The notes beneath the pieces were generated by a model. It was not told where the DNA came from and made no database searches. It saw only the letters and a program-made list of their open reading frames with translations. DNA of 64,000 nt from Fodinicola acaciae (lineage in GTDB: Bacteria; Actinomycetota; Actinomycetes; Mycobacteriales; HKI-0501), in assembly GCF_010993745.1 (NCBI RefSeq), contig NZ_WOTN01000002.1:1798001-1862000 (forward strand), written 5' to 3'. The translations under genes were made by a program, and so were the position numbers. The number at the start of each line of letters is the position of its first letter. Position 1 is the stretch's first letter. Below, piece by piece: positions 26,173 through 35,276 of this stretch.

Positions 26173-27399
26173 ATGACCCGCGTTCTTCCCGCTGTCAACC
26201 CGGTGAGCGTCGGCTTCGGCCGGCGGTTCGTCGTCGCCATCTGCACCGGATCGGTGCTCAATCCGATCAATTCCTCGATCATCGCGGTCGCGCTCGTGGC
26301 CATCGGACAGGCCTTCGGCGTCGGCGCCGACCGTACGGCGTGGCTGGTTTCCGCGCTGTATCTGGCAACCGCCGTCGGCCAGCCGACGATGGGCAAGCTC
26401 GCCGACCGCGTCGGCCCGCGCCGCGTCTACCTGGCGGGGTTGGCGCTGGTCGCCGCCGGTGGCCTGATCGGCTTTCTGGCCAACGCCTTCGGCTGGGTCG
26501 TCCTTGCGCGAGTGATCATCGGCCTGGGGACGTCGGCGGCGTATCCGGTGGCCATCACGATGGTGCGCCAGCAGTCTGAGCGGCTGCACCAGTCGGCGCC
26601 GGGCGGCGTGCTCGGTGCGCTGGCCGTCGCCGGTCAGGTGACGATGGCTGTCGGACCGCCACTCGGCGGCCTGCTCATCGCGGCCGGTGGCTGGCGGTCG
26701 ATCTTCCTGGTGAACATTCCGCTGGCACTGATCGGCGCTGCGCTGGCGTTGCTTTGGCTGCCTACGGACGAAAAACCTACCGTTGAGTCGTCTGCCGGAG
26801 CGCTGCACTTCGTGACCGGACTCACCCGCATGCTCGTCGGGAATCGTGCGCTGGTCGCGACGTATCTGCGTTACGCGCTGACTTTCCTTGTCACGTACAG
26901 CTTTGTCTACGGATGGACGCAGTGGTTGGAACAGTCGGCAGGCCTGAGCGCGTCAGCCGCAGGTCTGGTCCTCATGCCGTCTTTCGTTGTCGCAGCAGTG
27001 GTTTCGGCGATCGTCTCGCGTCACCGCGCGATCTGGTTGCCGCTGCTGATCGGCGCCGTGCTTCTCACCGTCGGCTCGGCGGCGCTGCTGATGCTCACCA
27101 CCTCCACACCGGTGTGGGTTTTCGTTGTCATCAGTGTCATCTTCGGCGTACAGAACGCGATGATGGTGGTCGCCAACCAGGCTGCCATGTATGCTCAGGC
27201 GCCGGCCGCCGACACCGGCACGGCCGCCGGTTTGCTGCGTACGTTCATGTATCTGGGCGCGATCGGCGCGGCGAGCCTGATCAGCGTCACCTATCGCGAC
27301 AGGGCCACCGACGCCAGCCTGCACAGCCTGGCCGTCGTACTCGTCGGCGCGAGCATTCTGGTGGTCGTGATGACCGTCTTGAATAGCCGCTCGCGCTAG
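26173..27399 (+). CDS. MFS transporter (drug/proton antiporter type)
   Basis: 408 aa, about twelve transmembrane segments. Signature loop GKLADRVGPRRVY between helices 2 and 3 and the antiporter motif GQVTMAVGPPLGGLL in helix 5. Start ATG 26173 with GGGA upstream. The layout with a divergent LysR gene suggests an inducible exporter. The 3' end overlaps the convergent beta-helix gene by four bases. Confidence 0.88.
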   Translation: MTRVLPAVNPVSVGFGRRFVVAICTGSVLNPINSSIIAVALVAIGQAFGVGADRTAWLVSALYLATAVGQPTMGKLADRVGPRRVYLAGLALVAAGGLIGFLANAFGWVVLARVIIGLGTSAAYPVAITMVRQQSERLHQSAPGGVLGALAVAGQVTMAVGPPLGGLLIAAGGWRSIFLVNIPLALIGAALALLWLPTDEKPTVESSAGALHFVTGLTRMLVGNRALVATYLRYALTFLVTYSFVYGWTQWLEQSAGLSASAAGLVLMPSFVVAAVVSAIVSRHRAIWLPLLIGAVLLTVGSAALLMLTTSTPVWVFVVISVIFGVQNAMMVVANQAAMYAQAPAADTGTAAGLLRTFMYLGAIGAASLISVTYRDRATDASLHSLAVVLVGASILVVVMTVLNSRSR

Positions 27400-28880
27400 C
27401 TGAGCGTGCTTCCGGCGTCCTGGCCGTACGGTGCCGCCTGCCATTCGGCGAAGCTGACGATATTGCTTTGATCGTATGGCAGGAACCGCCACGGACCGCG
27501 ATAGGTGTTGGCGCTGAACACGTTTCCCTGGTGGTAGGTGATCGCGTCCTGCACGGTCGTGCCGCGATATGGCGACCAGTCGGGATAAGTGCCGTAGTTG
27601 GACATCAGTGCGTTGAAGCCGCAACCGTTGTCTGGCGTGCAGGCAGAGCCGGCATTTGCCGCGGTCAGCTGGAAAAGGTTGTCGTGGACCTTGACGTTCT
27701 GCGTCTTCCACCGGCAGTCGCCGAAGTAGGGACTGTTGGCGATGTTGGTGGCGTTGCAGCTGTCCGCGGTCACCACCGACGGGTTGACCAGCGTACATTC
27801 TCCGGTGCTGGTGTTGGCCGGCGAACCGCAGAACCGGTCGGCGTTCTCCCACAGCACGACACCGCTCCAGTTGTCGACGAACTGGTTTCCGGAGATGTCG
27901 AGGGTGGTGTTGTAGGCAGTGTCGACGCGGCTGTCGGCACCGGACTCGGACACGTACAAGGCGGCGGTTGGAAATCCGGGGTTGCGCGGGCCGCTGACCA
28001 ATGCGTTGCGGATCAGTGTGTTGTTACGGATCGCCGCGTTGTAGCTGGTCTCGTACATGATGCCGGCGTCGTCGTTGTCGGCGATGTAGTTGCCTTCGAT
28101 GAGAAAACCGCGGTTGTTGTTGTCGGCCCAGATGCCGACACTTTTGTTGTGGTGGACGTAGTTGTTGGTCACCGTGACATTCGCCGAGCTCCAGAACTTG
28201 CCGCCGCCGGTGCAGCCGCAGCCGTCGATCCGGCTCTCCCAGTCGTCGGTGTTGTTGTAGGAGATTTCGTTGTGGTCAAGGACGATGTTGGCCGGACCGG
28301 TCGGTGTGTACGCACTGAATCCGTACTGCCCATTGGCGGTCAGGCAGTTGTCGCTCACCTTGTCGCCGGACCCCAGCATCACGCCGGCACCGGCGTTGTC
28401 GCGTATCGTGCTGTAGCGGATCGTCCAGCCGCTGGCCGCGTCGTGGTTGACCACGCCTTCGTTGTTGTTTCCGGCCGGCTTGCCAAAATTCTGGATGGTC
28501 AGGTATTCGATGACGACATTCGTCGCCTGCTGTGTGAAGGCATACCGGTTGACGTGCTGGCCGTCCAGGACCGCTCCTGGCGCACCGACGAAATGACTGC
28601 CGTCGCCGGGGATCACCTGGTCGAACTCGTCGCCGCCGAGCGTGTGGACGCCGCTGGCGAACCAGTACGTTTTGCCTGGCAACCGAAAGTCGACGCCGCT
28701 GTTGTCGCCGGCCGGCACCACGACCGCACCATCCGGCGCAGTGGTCGGCCCGCCGCCGAGCACACTGTCGTTGCCGCAGATCTCCGCCGGCGGCGCGGCC
28801 GCGTCCGCCGCTGCGACCGTGCCGGGGAGGCTGCTGAGCAGGAGAGCGCAGATAACCGTGACGATGTGCCGGATTGCCAT
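27396..28880 (-). CDS. Secreted right-handed parallel beta-helix protein
   Basis: 494 aa. Signal peptide (MAIRHIVTVICALLLSSLPG, cleavage near AAADA). The mature chain shows rung-like repeats of N-rich strands (IEYLTIQNFG, IRYSTIRDNAGAGVML, VTNNYVHHNKSVGIWADNNN, IEGNYIADNDDAGIMYE), as in pectate-lyase-like or NosD-type proteins. Six or more Cys late in the chain may form disulfides. Probably an extracellular polysaccharide-active or surface protein; no catalytic set can be assigned by eye. Confidence 0.8.
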   Translation of the reverse strand: MAIRHIVTVICALLLSSLPGTVAAADAAAPPAEICGNDSVLGGGPTTAPDGAVVVPAGDNSGVDFRLPGKTYWFASGVHTLGGDEFDQVIPGDGSHFVGAPGAVLDGQHVNRYAFTQQATNVVIEYLTIQNFGKPAGNNNEGVVNHDAASGWTIRYSTIRDNAGAGVMLGSGDKVSDNCLTANGQYGFSAYTPTGPANIVLDHNEISYNNTDDWESRIDGCGCTGGGKFWSSANVTVTNNYVHHNKSVGIWADNNNRGFLIEGNYIADNDDAGIMYETSYNAAIRNNTLIRNALVSGPRNPGFPTAALYVSESGADSRVDTAYNTTLDISGNQFVDNWSGVVLWENADRFCGSPANTSTGECTLVNPSVVTADSCNATNIANSPYFGDCRWKTQNVKVHDNLFQLTAANAGSACTPDNGCGFNALMSNYGTYPDWSPYRGTTVQDAITYHQGNVFSANTYRGPWRFLPYDQSNIVSFAEWQAAPYGQDAGSTLS

Positions 28881-29086
28881 GTCCGCCGCCTTCCGTATCG
28901 AGGCGACCGAGACTGTAACGCTAAAGAGGTGTCAGGTGAACGCCTCCGGCCGCACCGGCCACATCCAACCCTGGCCGATGCCGGTCAGCGAGGCGGTTCT
29001 GGACGTGGGGCGGCCGTGAACAGGCGCCCCCGGTCCGAGAGTGTCGGGGTCGTGGCGTTGGGTTGGTGGGTGGTCCACTGTTCCGT
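28881..29086. other. Gap with possible C-terminal gene fragment
   Basis: A plus-strand frame ending at 29019 (about GRTGHIQPWPMPVSEAVLDV) looks protein-like for about 27 codons but has no upstream gene, so it may be a leftover C-terminus. The remainder leads into the 29-bp IS-end-like repeat. Nothing else is evident. Confidence 0.25.
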
Positions 29087-29090
29087 TCAG
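29062..29090. repeat. Second copy of the IS-end-like sequence
   Basis: Nearly identical to 10945-10974 (27 matching positions). It forms the truncation point of the minus-strand MFS fragment, whose stop codon (29087-29089) lies inside it. Part of it, GTTGGTGGGTGGT, also resembles the G-rich tandem units of the nearby repeated element, so a link to that family is possible. Confidence 0.45.
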
Positions 29091-29506
29091 TTGGTCGCCG
29101 AATACTCACCACCGATGCCGGCGCCGGTGAGGAAGCGCATCAGGAAAAACCACCATGGGCTGAAGGAAAACGCGGTGAGGATGGTGGCCAGCAGGTAAAC
29201 TGCCAGGGTGAGCAGGAAAAGTTTTTTCCGGCCGATACGATCGGTGAGATAGCCGAAGAAAAGCGCACCGGCCACCGCGCCGACGACATAACATGACGCC
29301 GCGAAACCAACTGCCGTCGGCGAGAGCACGAGGCCGGAGTCCGGCTCGGTCAGCCGGTCACCGATCGCACCGACGATCGTCACCTCCAGACCGTCGAGAA
29401 TCCACACCGTGCCAAGCCCGATGACAACGGTCCAATGCCAACGCGACCACGGCAACCGGTCGAGCCGCGCCGGCACATCGGTCACGATCGTCTGTTGACC
29501 AGCCAT
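29087..29506 (-). pseudogene. Truncated MFS transporter (N-terminal ~135 residues only)
   Basis: 139 codons reading as the first four to five transmembrane helices of a sugar-porter-like MFS protein: [20 protein letters not shown], helix 2-3 loop [13 protein letters not shown], and [16 protein letters not shown] full protein would be about 450 aa. Homology stops abruptly at the shared IS-end-like sequence, so this is the stump of a disrupted gene. Confidence 0.8.
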
Positions 29507-29906
29507 TCCAGGTGGCTACCCAGTCATCGCACGAAGAAACGTCGGGGTCGTGGTGGCCGGGGGCGAGGGGTGGCGGCTCTGATGGTCAGGGTCTTCATGT
29601 TGTTGTGGTTGGGGGCGTGGTCCTCAGGTTGTCGCGTTGGGAGATGGTTGGGTTTTGTGTTTGGTGGGCTGGGAGGTGGTTTGGGTCTTCATGTTTGTCG
29701 CGTTGGGGAGGTGGTTACGTCTTCATGTTTGTTGCGTTGGGTGAGTGGTTGGGCCTTCATGTTTGTTGCGTTGGGTGGGTGGTGGTTTTTCGCCTGCCCG
29801 GCGGGCGCTCCTGCGCGGAGGGCGACCTCAAGGGAGGGGGCGCGTGGATGCCAATCGGTGTGCATGGGGGTGCGGGCGGCGGTTGTGGGCGGGGCTGGGT
29901 TTTCTG

Positions 29907-30053
29907 GGCTTGCTCGTTCTCCCCGTCGGCGCCCGGAGGGAACCACATTGTCGGAGGGGCCGCCGAGCTTGGGAGGGTGGTTGCGTTTGTTTGGCGGCGG
30001 CCCCTCCGACAATGTGGTTGGCTGCGCCCGCCGACGGGGAGAACGAGCAAGCC
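29907..30053. repeat. 147-bp hairpin of element copy R1
   Basis: Outer stem: 29907-29931 with 30029-30053, 25 of 25 bp. Internal loop: 9 by 9 nt (29932-29940 and 30020-30028). Inner stem: 29941-29965 with 29995-30019, 25 of 25 bp. Apical loop: 29 nt (29966-29994). The geometry is the same as in R3, where one base pair of the inner stem has changed on both sides. Confidence 0.9.
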
Positions 30054-30171
30054 AGGTCCCGTGTGGGAAGCAACCCGTCGGCATGCACGCCATCACAGCG
30101 TCCGTAGTGGTGCTGGTGTGACTGCTGTGGCTGATAATGAAGGTGATGCGGCTCGGCTGCGTAATACTTGT

Positions 30172-30381
30172 CTAACAAGACATCAAAATAGACATTTGGT
30201 GCAGCCGAGTAGCCACAACAGCATTACTAGCCTCAGTAGTCACAGCCGTCACAGCCCCTGGCGGTCGCGCGGGTGTGAAAGCCTTGTTTCTTGCGTCCAG
30301 CGCTAGTAACTCGACATTCATGCCATCTGCGACCCTCGCAAGCCGGACATTTAGCGCTCCACATACCTTCTGATCCCACAT
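30172..30381 (-). CDS. 69-aa ORF of repeated element (R1 copy), possible small protein
   Basis: MWDQKVCGALNVRLARVADG at the start and MSILMSC at the end; same length as the R3 copy. The two copies differ at about 14 bases in this frame, seven of them third positions, and both contain the rare Leu codon TTA. A second frame over the same DNA reads CPACEGRRWHEC...GCDGCDY, a CxxC...CxxC zinc-ribbon-like pattern. Which frame, if either, is translated cannot be settled here. No ribosome binding site is obvious. Confidence 0.3.
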   Translation of the reverse strand: MWDQKVCGALNVRLARVADGMNVELLALDARNKAFTPARPPGAVTAVTTEASNAVVATRLHQMSILMSC

Positions 30382-30723
30382 ACTGGACCTTCACGCCATC
30401 TACCGGGACGCCGTGGCGATTCGGACTTGCCAGTCGCCCTCAACGCAAAATCGCAGCGCGCGTGTTGGAATGCAATAGCTACCGTCGTTGCGACACCTTG
30501 AGCGCGGAATGCGTGGGCACGGGGTGCTTTGCGGGACCAGGCTCCGTCAACACGACTGGACCCGCGGAGATTTGCTTGAGCTGCAGGCGATTCTCTGGCT
30601 GAGCGCCGGTACGGTGGCGGTCGCGACGCGCGCACCTGGCTAAATCGTGGCACCTTGCTGCCAGCCGGCGGCGGAGGTGACCGACCGCTGGCAAGTTGGG
30701 TCGGCAGCAGGGGAGGTGGCTCG

Positions 30724-31065
30724 ATGTCGAAATCGACGGCGGACCAGGTCCATCGGCTCAACCGCGCGCTGTCCGCGCTGGAGAGCGAAGCCGAGTCGGC
30801 CAGCGGACTGGTGACGGCCGTGGTGGGCGTACGGCATGACCTGCGGTCGCTTCGGATCGATCCACACGTATTCCGCGTACGCGACGCCGACGCCCTGGTG
30901 GCCGACGTGCTGGAGGCCGTACGCGCCGGATGCGCCGACGTCGACCGCGAGGCTCGTGCGCTGGCCGAGAAGGCCGGCTTGGTCGGACGCGACGACCGCG
31001 AAGTCGACCTGGCGTACGACCCGCTGCTGCGCGAACTCGATGAGCTGCTCGGCGAGAGGTGGTGA
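30724..31065 (+). CDS. YbaB/EbfC-like protein, first gene of WXG-type operon
   Basis: 113 aa from ATG 30724 with GGGGAGG upstream. Pattern ASGLVTAVVGVRHDLRSLRI followed by DPHVFRVRDADALVADVLEA matches the actinobacterial YbaB/EbfC family (small DNA-binding-like proteins) often placed beside WXG100/ESX-type secretion substrates. Overlaps or abuts the next gene. Confidence 0.65.
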   Translation: MSKSTADQVHRLNRALSALESEAESASGLVTAVVGVRHDLRSLRIDPHVFRVRDADALVADVLEAVRAGCADVDREARALAEKAGLVGRDDREVDLAYDPLLRELDELLGERW

Positions 31066-31070
31066 CGGCG

Positions 31071-31397
31071 GTGAACGGCGCCGACATCGACGCACAGAAC
31101 ACCGGCAAGGCGCTGACCGGTGTGGCCAACGCGGCCAAGGCCGTCCAGCAGGCCTGGAGCGGTGGCCAACAGGCCATCGGTGCGTCCCAGGGACAGGTCG
31201 GCAAGGGGCCGATGGGACAGGCGTTCATGAGCGTCTACACGCCGGCCGTGCAGGAGGCCGGCGCCGTCGAACAGGCGATGACCGCCGGCGCCGGCCAGCT
31301 GGTCAGTGCCGGCAATGACGCGATCACGCAGTACATCCAGACCGACGCGCAGCTACGTACGACCTTCGACGGACTGCGCCAGGGCGGGGTGAACTGA
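31071..31397 (+). CDS. WXG100-like small helical protein
   Basis: 108 aa from GTG 31071, chosen because AGGTGG lies eight bases upstream; GTG 31059 and 31062 are also in frame. All-helical composition with a WSGG turn (VQQAWSGGQQAIG) near the middle, the W-x-G type turn of ESX/type VII substrates, and Ala/Gln-rich helices. No signal peptide. Its stop overlaps the next start by one base. Confidence 0.55.
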   Translation: MNGADIDAQNTGKALTGVANAAKAVQQAWSGGQQAIGASQGQVGKGPMGQAFMSVYTPAVQEAGAVEQAMTAGAGQLVSAGNDAITQYIQTDAQLRTTFDGLRQGGVN

Positions 31398-32431
31398 TGG
31401 GGATGGCGCCGCCGCAGGGTCCGCTCTGGGACGCGATCGTGCGTGAGGGCGGCGGCGTCGAGGCCGTGTGGCCGGCCGACGACGAGGACGCGGTGAACGG
31501 CCTGGCCAAGCAGTGGGAGCAGGTGGCCGACCAGGCCGGCGAAGGCGGCTTCCAGGCGGCGCACGCGGCCTCCGGCATCGACCAGGCGTGGCGGGACGGT
31601 GCCGGACGCGCGGCCGTCGAGAAGGTCAACAGCTATCACGAGGCGGTCAAGGCGCTGGCACTGCAGATCAGCCAGCTCAACGTCATGGGCCTGTCGTACG
31701 CGCAACACCTGGTCAGCGCGAAGAACCAGGTCAACGCGGTCGTCGCGAGCTATCAGGACATGTACGCGAAGGCCGGCATGATCGCGCCGGGCAGCATCGG
31801 CGGCGGCGACGCGCCCGGCGCGCCGGTCAGCGCGGCCGGCGCGCAGGCGCAGGTCGCCATGATCGCGGCGCAGAAGTGCATGAAGGTCATCGACGAAGAG
31901 GCCAAGGCGGTGAAGAACACCCTGGCCGCGCAGGACGCCGCGGCGAAGAAGGCGCGCGACGGCGCGATCCGGTCGCTGCCGGGCCTGGCGCAGATGCTCC
32001 CCAACATGGTGCGGGACAAGCTGCTCAAGGGGCTGGCGGCGGCGGATCCGGAAGGGGCGGCGACCGCCGCCAAGGCGTTCAAGTGGGCCGGCCGCGGGCT
32101 CGGCGTCGCGATGCTGCCGACCTCCATCGCGCTGGACGTGAAGAGCGGCAAGCCGGTGGGCCAGGCGGTCGTCGCCAACACGGCCGGCCTGCTGGCCTCG
32201 GTCGGCGCCGGCGCGGCGGTCGGCACGGTGATCGGCGGACCGGTCGGCACGATCGTCGGCGCCGGTGTCGGGTTGGTCGCCGGAGCCTTCACCTCCGGCG
32301 CGGTGAACTCGCTGTTCGAACACGGCGCCACGCACATCGGTACGGCACTGGAGGATGGTGCGACCAGCGTCGGCGACACGTTCGGCGGCTTCGGTGGCAG
32401 CGGGACGGGAGAGCGGAATGTCGCCCACTGA
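31397..32431 (+). CDS. WXG/PPE-like helical protein with C-terminal glycine-zipper segment
   Basis: 344 aa from ATG 31397. Residues ~30-110 form a helical hairpin resembling type VII secretion substrates (QAWRDGAGRAAVEKVNSYHE). The C-terminal third carries a long Gly/Ala/Val stretch with GxxxG spacing (VGTVIGGPVGTIVGAGVGLV, about 274-293), which could insert into membranes. No enzymatic toxin domain is evident. It lies in the middle of a five-gene operon, overlapping both neighbours. Confidence 0.6.
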   Translation: MGMAPPQGPLWDAIVREGGGVEAVWPADDEDAVNGLAKQWEQVADQAGEGGFQAAHAASGIDQAWRDGAGRAAVEKVNSYHEAVKALALQISQLNVMGLSYAQHLVSAKNQVNAVVASYQDMYAKAGMIAPGSIGGGDAPGAPVSAAGAQAQVAMIAAQKCMKVIDEEAKAVKNTLAAQDAAAKKARDGAIRSLPGLAQMLPNMVRDKLLKGLAAADPEGAATAAKAFKWAGRGLGVAMLPTSIALDVKSGKPVGQAVVANTAGLLASVGAGAAVGTVIGGPVGTIVGAGVGLVAGAFTSGAVNSLFEHGATHIGTALEDGATSVGDTFGGFGGSGTGERNVAH

Positions 32432-32702
32432 CGAGGACGCCCTGCCGGACCTGGTCTACCTGCCGTGCAAGGAGCACGTCGCCGAGGTCGCCGACGCGCG
32501 GCCACTGCTGCACCGGCTGCCGGACGGCGAGTTGCTGCTGCCGGCGTACTCGACCGCGGACCGGCTGTACGCCGCCTGGGGTGACGGCCATCCGTGGCTC
32601 GCGTTGCCGAGCGCCGGCCTGGAAGCGCTGCACGACAGCCAGCACTTCGACGTGGTCGCGCTCGACCTTCCGCCAGCCGAGGAGGCCGACGATGCTCGAT
32701 GA
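32418..32702 (+). CDS. SAV_915-like small protein
   Basis: 94 aa from ATG 32418. Pattern DLVYLPCKEHVAEV, then LPDGELLLPAYSTADRLYAA and a Trp-containing GDGHPWLALPS turn, like SAV_915-family proteins common in Streptomyces (role unknown; loosely related to SseB folds). Overlaps the previous gene by 14 bp and the next by 11 bp. Confidence 0.6.
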   Translation: MSPTDEDALPDLVYLPCKEHVAEVADARPLLHRLPDGELLLPAYSTADRLYAAWGDGHPWLALPSAGLEALHDSQHFDVVALDLPPAEEADDAR

Positions 32703-32985
32703 TCCGCACCGCGTCGCACGGCTGCGCCGGCTGGCCGAGAACGTACGTGCGATCCGCGACGGCGTCGACCGCGTCGAGACCGTCGCGGACTCGCCGGACG
32801 GCCGGATCCGCGCACGTGTCGGCGGTCGCGGCGACCTGATCGGCCTGGAGGTCGACGACCGGGTCTTCCGGCAGCCGGACTCGGCCAGGCTGGCCGCCGA
32901 GATCGCCGCGACCGTACGCACCGCGCAGCAGGCCGCCGACCGCGAGATCGCCAGGATCTGCACCGAAACCTTCCCTTCCCACTGA
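32692..32985 (+). CDS. YbaB/EbfC family nucleoid-associated-like protein
   Basis: 97 aa from ATG 32692, with GGAGG six bases upstream. Clear YbaB/EbfC pattern: DSPDGRIRARVGGRGDLIGL followed by EVDDRVFRQPDSARLAAEI. Last gene of the operon, which is thus bracketed by two YbaB-like genes. Such bracketing is known near ESX-type substrate genes. Confidence 0.75.
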   Translation: MLDDPHRVARLRRLAENVRAIRDGVDRVETVADSPDGRIRARVGGRGDLIGLEVDDRVFRQPDSARLAAEIAATVRTAQQAADREIARICTETFPSH

Positions 32986-33186
32986 GCTACGTACACCCAG
33001 GTCAGCGCCTCGCGGCTGAGGCGTACGGTGTCGGTGGCCGGCGCAGTGCGGGGAAACACGGTCCAGATGCGCGGAGTTGTCGGTGCGTCCGGCTACCCTC
33101 GTGGGTGCTGGCCCGCTGCCTCGCGACTGTTCGCCGCCGGCCGGCCAGCCGCCGCTACACACCTGTTGACCTGGGAGAACGACCCT

Positions 33187-35244
33187 GTGACTGCCGCCGC
33201 CGAGATCCTCTATGGGGCCGATGACCTGACCCATCTGGAAGGTCTGGAAGCGGTCCGCAAGCGACCCGGCATGTACATCGGGTCCACCGACAGCCGCGGC
33301 ATCAACCACCTTTTCACCGAGATCGTGGACAACTCGACCGACGAGGGGGTCGCCGGCCACGCCACCAAGGTGGTCGTCACGTTGCACGCCGACGGCAGTG
33401 TGCAGGTCGACGACGACGGCCGCGGCATCCCGACCGGCGTGCACGCCAAGTCCGGTCTGTCCGGTGTCGAGCTGGTGCTGACCCGGTTGCACGCCGGCGG
33501 CAAGTTCGGCGGCGCCGCTTACAAGACCTCAGGCGGCCTGCACGGCGTCGGCGCGTCCGCGGTCAACGCACTCTCGCACCGCTTCGACATCACGGTGCGG
33601 CAGGCGGGCAAGGTGCACCAGATGTCGTTCAAGCACGGCGCGCCGGGCAGCTTCGACGGGCCGGGACCCAAGGCCAAGTTCACCGCGAAGTCCGGCCTGA
33701 GCGTGGTCGGCCGGATGAAGCGCGGCGAGTCCACCGGCACCTCCATCCGCTACTGGTACGACGCGCGCTACTTCGAGGCCGGCGCCGCGCTGGACGTCGA
33801 GGCCGTGCGGATGAAGCTGCGCAACACCGCCTTCCTGGTGCCAGGTGTGTCGTACGTGCTGCGCGACGCCACCGGCGGCAGCATCTCCGAGGAGACCTTC
33901 CACTTCCCCAACGGCCTGTCCGACATGGTGGAGTTTCTGTCTCCTGCCGGGGAAAAGCCGGTGTCCGGCACGCTGGTCATCAAGGGCGAGGGGACATACA
34001 AGGAAAACGCCGCCGACGCGAGTGGCGTGATGCAGTCCAATGTGGAGCGTCACGCCGAGGTCGAGGTGGCGCTGCGCTGGGGGACCGGCTACGAGCGTAC
34101 GGTCGAGTGCTTCACCAACACGATCCGCAACATGCACGGCGGCACGCACCGCAAGGGCTTCGACCGCGCCGCGGTGCGGGCGATCCAGGACGCCATCTCC
34201 AAGACCCGCGGCCTGCTCAAGCCCAAAGAGGACATGCCGACGCTGGACGACGTGCTGGAGGGCATGACCGCGGTCATCCACGTCCGGATCCCGGAGCCGC
34301 AGTTCACCTCGCAGACCAAGGACGAGCTGTCCACCGCCGGCATCACCAAGGTCGTCCAGGGCGTGGTGGAGACCCACATCAAGGCCTGGACCGAGGCGCG
34401 CAAGACCAAGTCCGAAGCCAAAATCGTCCTGCAGAAGGTGGTCGACGCCTCGCGCGTACGGCTGGTGCAGAAGCAGCAGAAGGACGCGGCGCGGCGCAAG
34501 ACCGCGCTGGAAGGCGCGTCGATGCCGCCGAAGCTGGTCGACTGCCGCACCACCGGCATCTCCCGCAGCGAGCTGTTCCTGGTCGAGGGTGACAGCGCGA
34601 TGGGATCGGCCAAGATGGCCCGGGTTTCCGAATATCAGGCGCTTCTGCCGCTGCGCGGCAAGATTTTGAACGTACAGAAGGCAAGTCTTGGCGACACCCT
34701 GAAAAACGTCGAGATCGCCTCGATCGTGCAGGTGCTCGGCGCCGGCAGCGGCCGCACGTTCGACCTGTCGACCATGCGTTACGGCCGGGTGATCCTGATG
34801 GCCGACGCCGATGTCGACGGCTCGCACATCCGTACGCTGTTGATCACGCTTTTCGCCCGCTACATGCGGCCGGTGATCGAGGACGGCCGGCTGTTCGCCG
34901 CGATGCCGCCGCTGCACAAGATCACCACCAAGGGCCGCAACGCCGAGACGTTCTTCACCTTCACCCAGCGCGAGATGGAGCAGAAGGTCGCGCAGCTGGA
35001 AAAGGCCGGCAAACAGGTCGTCACGCCGATCCCGCGGTTCAAGGGCCTCGGCGAGATGGACGCCGAGGAGCTGTGGGAGACCACGATGAACCCGGCCACC
35101 CGGTCCGTACGTCGGATCACGCTCGACGACGTGGAGGCCGCCGACAACGCGCTCGAGCTGCTGATGGGGGAAAAGGTCGAGCCGCGCCGGGTGTGGCTGG
35201 TCGAGTCGTCCGCGCGGGTCGACCGCGAAGCCATCGACATCTGA
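33187..35244 (+). CDS. DNA topoisomerase IIA subunit B (ParE/GyrB type)
   Basis: 685 aa from GTG 33187; the frame extends further upstream without a better start. GHKL ATPase: VRKRPGMYIGSTD, DDDGRGIPTGVHAKSG, GGLHGVGASAVNAL. QTK loop FTSQTKDELS (K switch lysine). TOPRIM: LVEGDSAMGSAK (catalytic E) and MADADVDGSHIRTLLI (metal-binding Asp triad). C-terminal GLGEMDAEELWETTMNP. Pairs with the subunit A gene 32 bp downstream. The chromosome should carry gyrBA near the origin as well, so this is probably the second, topoisomerase IV-like enzyme. Confidence 0.93.
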   Translation: MTAAAEILYGADDLTHLEGLEAVRKRPGMYIGSTDSRGINHLFTEIVDNSTDEGVAGHATKVVVTLHADGSVQVDDDGRGIPTGVHAKSGLSGVELVLTRLHAGGKFGGAAYKTSGGLHGVGASAVNALSHRFDITVRQAGKVHQMSFKHGAPGSFDGPGPKAKFTAKSGLSVVGRMKRGESTGTSIRYWYDARYFEAGAALDVEAVRMKLRNTAFLVPGVSYVLRDATGGSISEETFHFPNGLSDMVEFLSPAGEKPVSGTLVIKGEGTYKENAADASGVMQSNVERHAEVEVALRWGTGYERTVECFTNTIRNMHGGTHRKGFDRAAVRAIQDAISKTRGLLKPKEDMPTLDDVLEGMTAVIHVRIPEPQFTSQTKDELSTAGITKVVQGVVETHIKAWTEARKTKSEAKIVLQKVVDASRVRLVQKQQKDAARRKTALEGASMPPKLVDCRTTGISRSELFLVEGDSAMGSAKMARVSEYQALLPLRGKILNVQKASLGDTLKNVEIASIVQVLGAGSGRTFDLSTMRYGRVILMADADVDGSHIRTLLITLFARYMRPVIEDGRLFAAMPPLHKITTKGRNAETFFTFTQREMEQKVAQLEKAGKQVVTPIPRFKGLGEMDAEELWETTMNPATRSVRRITLDDVEAADNALELLMGEKVEPRRVWLVESSARVDREAIDI

Positions 35245-35276
35245 GTTTTGCGTACAAAAGAGGGGTGTAGGACATA

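Larger units (their letters stand above)
29540..30405 (-). repeat. Repeated composite element, copy 1 (R1)
   Basis: In ORF-sense orientation (minus strand) the order is: 69-codon ORF (30381-30172), palindromic core around its stop (30167-30179), ~115 bp spacer, 147-bp hairpin (30053-29907), conserved GC block (29844-29799), then a degenerate tandem array of about 33 bp per unit (29790 to about 29571). The same order is found at 57.5-58.3 kb and, reduced, at 37.8-38.3 kb. Base composition is unlike the neighbours: the array is strongly C-rich on one strand and the ORF is AT-richer than the genome. Borders are approximate. Confidence 0.8.

Noticed and set aside
29540-30100. Long plus-strand frames over R1 (proteins rich in Gly/Trp/Arg)
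   Set aside because: They are open only because of the G-rich tandem array and hairpin; both strands and all copies show equally meaningless frames.
30167-30179. Integron attC-like core (GTCTAAC / GTTAGAC) in the repeat cores
   Set aside because: The GTTRRRY/RYYYAAC match comes from one short palindrome. No partner R-site lies within 60-140 bp and no integrase or cassette layout is present.
33028-33186. Longer N-terminus for the topoisomerase B subunit
   Set aside because: The extra residues lack family similarity. GTG 33187 begins right before the conserved ATPase domain and has GGGAGA upstream.
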